A program made the translations under genes and the position numbers. A DNA stretch of 8,262 nucleotides from an uncultured Pseudomonadota bacterium. GTDB lineage: Bacteria; Lernaellota; Lernaellaia; Lernaellales; Lernaellaceae. Below the pieces are notes generated by a model. It was not told the origin of the DNA. It did no database searches and saw only the letters and a list, made by a program, of their open reading frames with translations. The stretch's first letter is position 1, and each line of letters starts with the position of its first letter. The DNA is taken from NCBI GenBank assembly GCA_937967875.1, contig CALBTQ010000070.1:1-8262 (forward strand), given 5' to 3'. Shown here one piece after another: positions 7,499 through 8,262 of the stretch.

Positions 7499-8217
7499 GG
7501 GCGTTGTTTCTTCTGGTTTGCGGTTTTTTCGTCGGGTTCGGGGTCGTTTTTTCGGTCGTTGGGCGAGGCGTTGGCCGTCGCGGGTCGTGGTGGCGGTGAT
7601 CGGGATTGTTCGTCGCATGATTCGGGCGCACCGGTGGCGGCGGCGGACGGAACACGCAGGTTGTCGGGCGTCGGCGCGTCAGGTCGGGCCGCGGGCCCAG
7701 GCGTCGAGCACGTCGGCGGCGTGCGCGAGCCAATCCAGACGTAGCGCCGTCTTGGCAAACTTGAGTGTCGCCACACGCCCGCTACGCACCAGTTTGGCCG
7801 CGATCCGAATCAGCCGCCGGATGATCGTGCCGATTCGATGGCCGCGCGCCGCGGCCGGCAGCAGGTAATGCTGCACGCCGATCAGCAGTAGTTGCGCCAG
7901 TTGACCCAGCGTGTAATAGGCCCGGTTGGCCTGGAAACGGCGACACGGCGGGTGGTGCAAATCCAGATCGATCAGCGGCCTCTTCTGCGCGGTTTCCTGT
8001 CCCTGTTTGCCGCGATGCCGCGCGACGATCTCGGCCAGCGGCAGGTCGTCCCGGTTGGTCAGGATCACCACGTACCGCGGCCGCGTGAGCTTTTGCGCGC
8101 CGTCCCACCACGTGCGCACAACCACGTAACTCGCCTCGTGATTCCATCCCCGGGGCCGGTGATAAACGACCGTCGCGTCCTCGTGGTCGTTGATCGGCTC
8201 CCAGGCATCGTCGTCCA
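7490..8217 (-). mobile_element. Partial insertion sequence, IS1380-like, cut by the contig end
   Basis: The transposase fragment at 7679-8217 shows that an insertion sequence is present. The inner edge is placed near 7490 only from a change in base composition and the CCGGATAAGG sequence that starts there. The other end lies beyond the contig, so terminal inverted repeats and the target duplication cannot be checked. Confidence 0.4.
7679..8217 (-). CDS. IS1380-like DDE transposase, C-terminal fragment
   Basis: About 178 genomic residues, from the break at 8217 to the TGA at 7679-7681; the N-terminal part and start are missing. The motif RHRGKQGQE, followed by KRPLIDLDLHHPPCRRFQAN and a hydrophobic helix (GQLAQLLLIGVQHYLLP), matches the C-terminal core of DDE transposases of the IS1380-like type. 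The Glu of GKQGQE (codon 7994-7996) is the likely third catalytic acid; the two Asp residues would lie in the missing part. YVVILTNRDD upstream is the usual strand before this Glu. The end is rich in Arg and Lys (about 7740-7850), typical of a DNA-binding transposase. The frame appears to continue upstream to 8251 with an ATG, but those codons come from sequencing adapter and are not real. No relation to the metallohydrolase is implied, as the genes converge. Confidence 0.85.
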
Positions 8218-8262
8218 AGATCGGAAGAGCACACGTCTGAACTCCAGTCACCGAATACGATC
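8218..8262 (+). other. Illumina TruSeq adapter and index: sequencing artefact
   Basis: From 8218 the sequence reads AGATCGGAAGAGC and continues as the standard 34-base TruSeq read-1 3' adapter to 8251. Next come eight bases (CGAATACG, 8252-8259) in the i7 index position and then ATC, the first bases of the following adapter segment. On the minus strand the adapter translates to MTGVQTCALPI, a peptide known as an adapter artefact in protein collections. This stretch is not genomic and should be trimmed. Confidence 0.97.

Larger units (their letters stand above)
7310..7678. other. Noncoding region between the metallohydrolase and the transposase
   Basis: No gene can be supported here on either strand; the short open frames lack ribosome sites and have low-complexity Arg/Pro-rich translations. 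The first part (7310-7490) is AT-richer and holds a weak hairpin and an inverted repeat, listed separately. From about 7500 the sequence changes to G/T-rich, with two similar runs (GGTTTTTTCG and CGTTTTTTCGG at about 7523-7555). This is probably the noncoding end of the insertion sequence beyond its transposase stop. Confidence 0.5.

Noticed and set aside
7782..8251. Protein starts at 8251 and 8234 on the minus strand
   Set aside because: Both start codons are within Illumina adapter sequence.
1..8262. CRISPR arrays, tRNA or rRNA genes
   Set aside because: No spaced direct repeats and no tRNA- or rRNA-like sequences were found on either strand by reading.

Overview
This is a GC-rich (roughly 60% by eye) stretch of a Gram-negative-type bacterial genome, assembled from Illumina reads and probably metagenomic. 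It holds three consecutive genes for secreted lipoproteins, each with a different hydrolase fold, followed by the broken end of an insertion sequence. All three proteins begin with a lipoprotein signal peptide (ALTAC, ALAAC, LLIAC), and none has Asp after the lipid-bearing Cys. They therefore probably sit on the periplasmic face of the cell envelope, most likely on the outer membrane. The style (large lipoprotein hydrolases with added Ig-like and carboxypeptidase-regulatory-like domains) suggests a Myxococcota-like or other deep-branching environmental lineage, but the sequence alone does not fix the taxon.

Layout. Positions 1-1260 (minus strand) hold the N-terminal 420 residues of a penicillin-acylase-family Ntn hydrolase, cut by the window edge. 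Positions 1272-3590 (minus strand) hold an alkaline-phosphatase-superfamily phosphodiesterase. Its stop lies 11 bp before the acylase start, so the two form an operon. An AT-rich region of about 296 bp (3591-3886) separates this operon from a divergent plus-strand gene (3887-7309). That gene encodes a 1140-residue CehA/McbA-like metallohydrolase with a complete PHP-type metal site. Positions 7310-7678 hold no gene I can support. A partial IS1380-like transposase (7679-8217, minus strand) then runs into 8218-8262, which is Illumina TruSeq adapter plus index and not genomic sequence.

Most notable point: in the phosphodiesterase, the motifs of the alkaline phosphatase fold appear in circularly permuted order. 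The segment that normally closes the fold (the last metal-binding His in GTHGS, then PLVMWGRGI and VDLAPTAARLLGI) comes first. The segment that normally opens it (LVLDGM, nucleophile Thr in TFPSH, DGCGH, SDHGM) comes second. All seven expected active-site residues are present, so this looks like a working enzyme with rearranged topology and not a fragment.

How the genes may work together (inference): a phosphodiesterase and an amide hydrolase made from one transcript, next to a divergent PHP metallohydrolase, could degrade or remodel extracellular or envelope compounds that contain both phosphodiester and acyl-amide bonds. No substrate can be named from the sequence.
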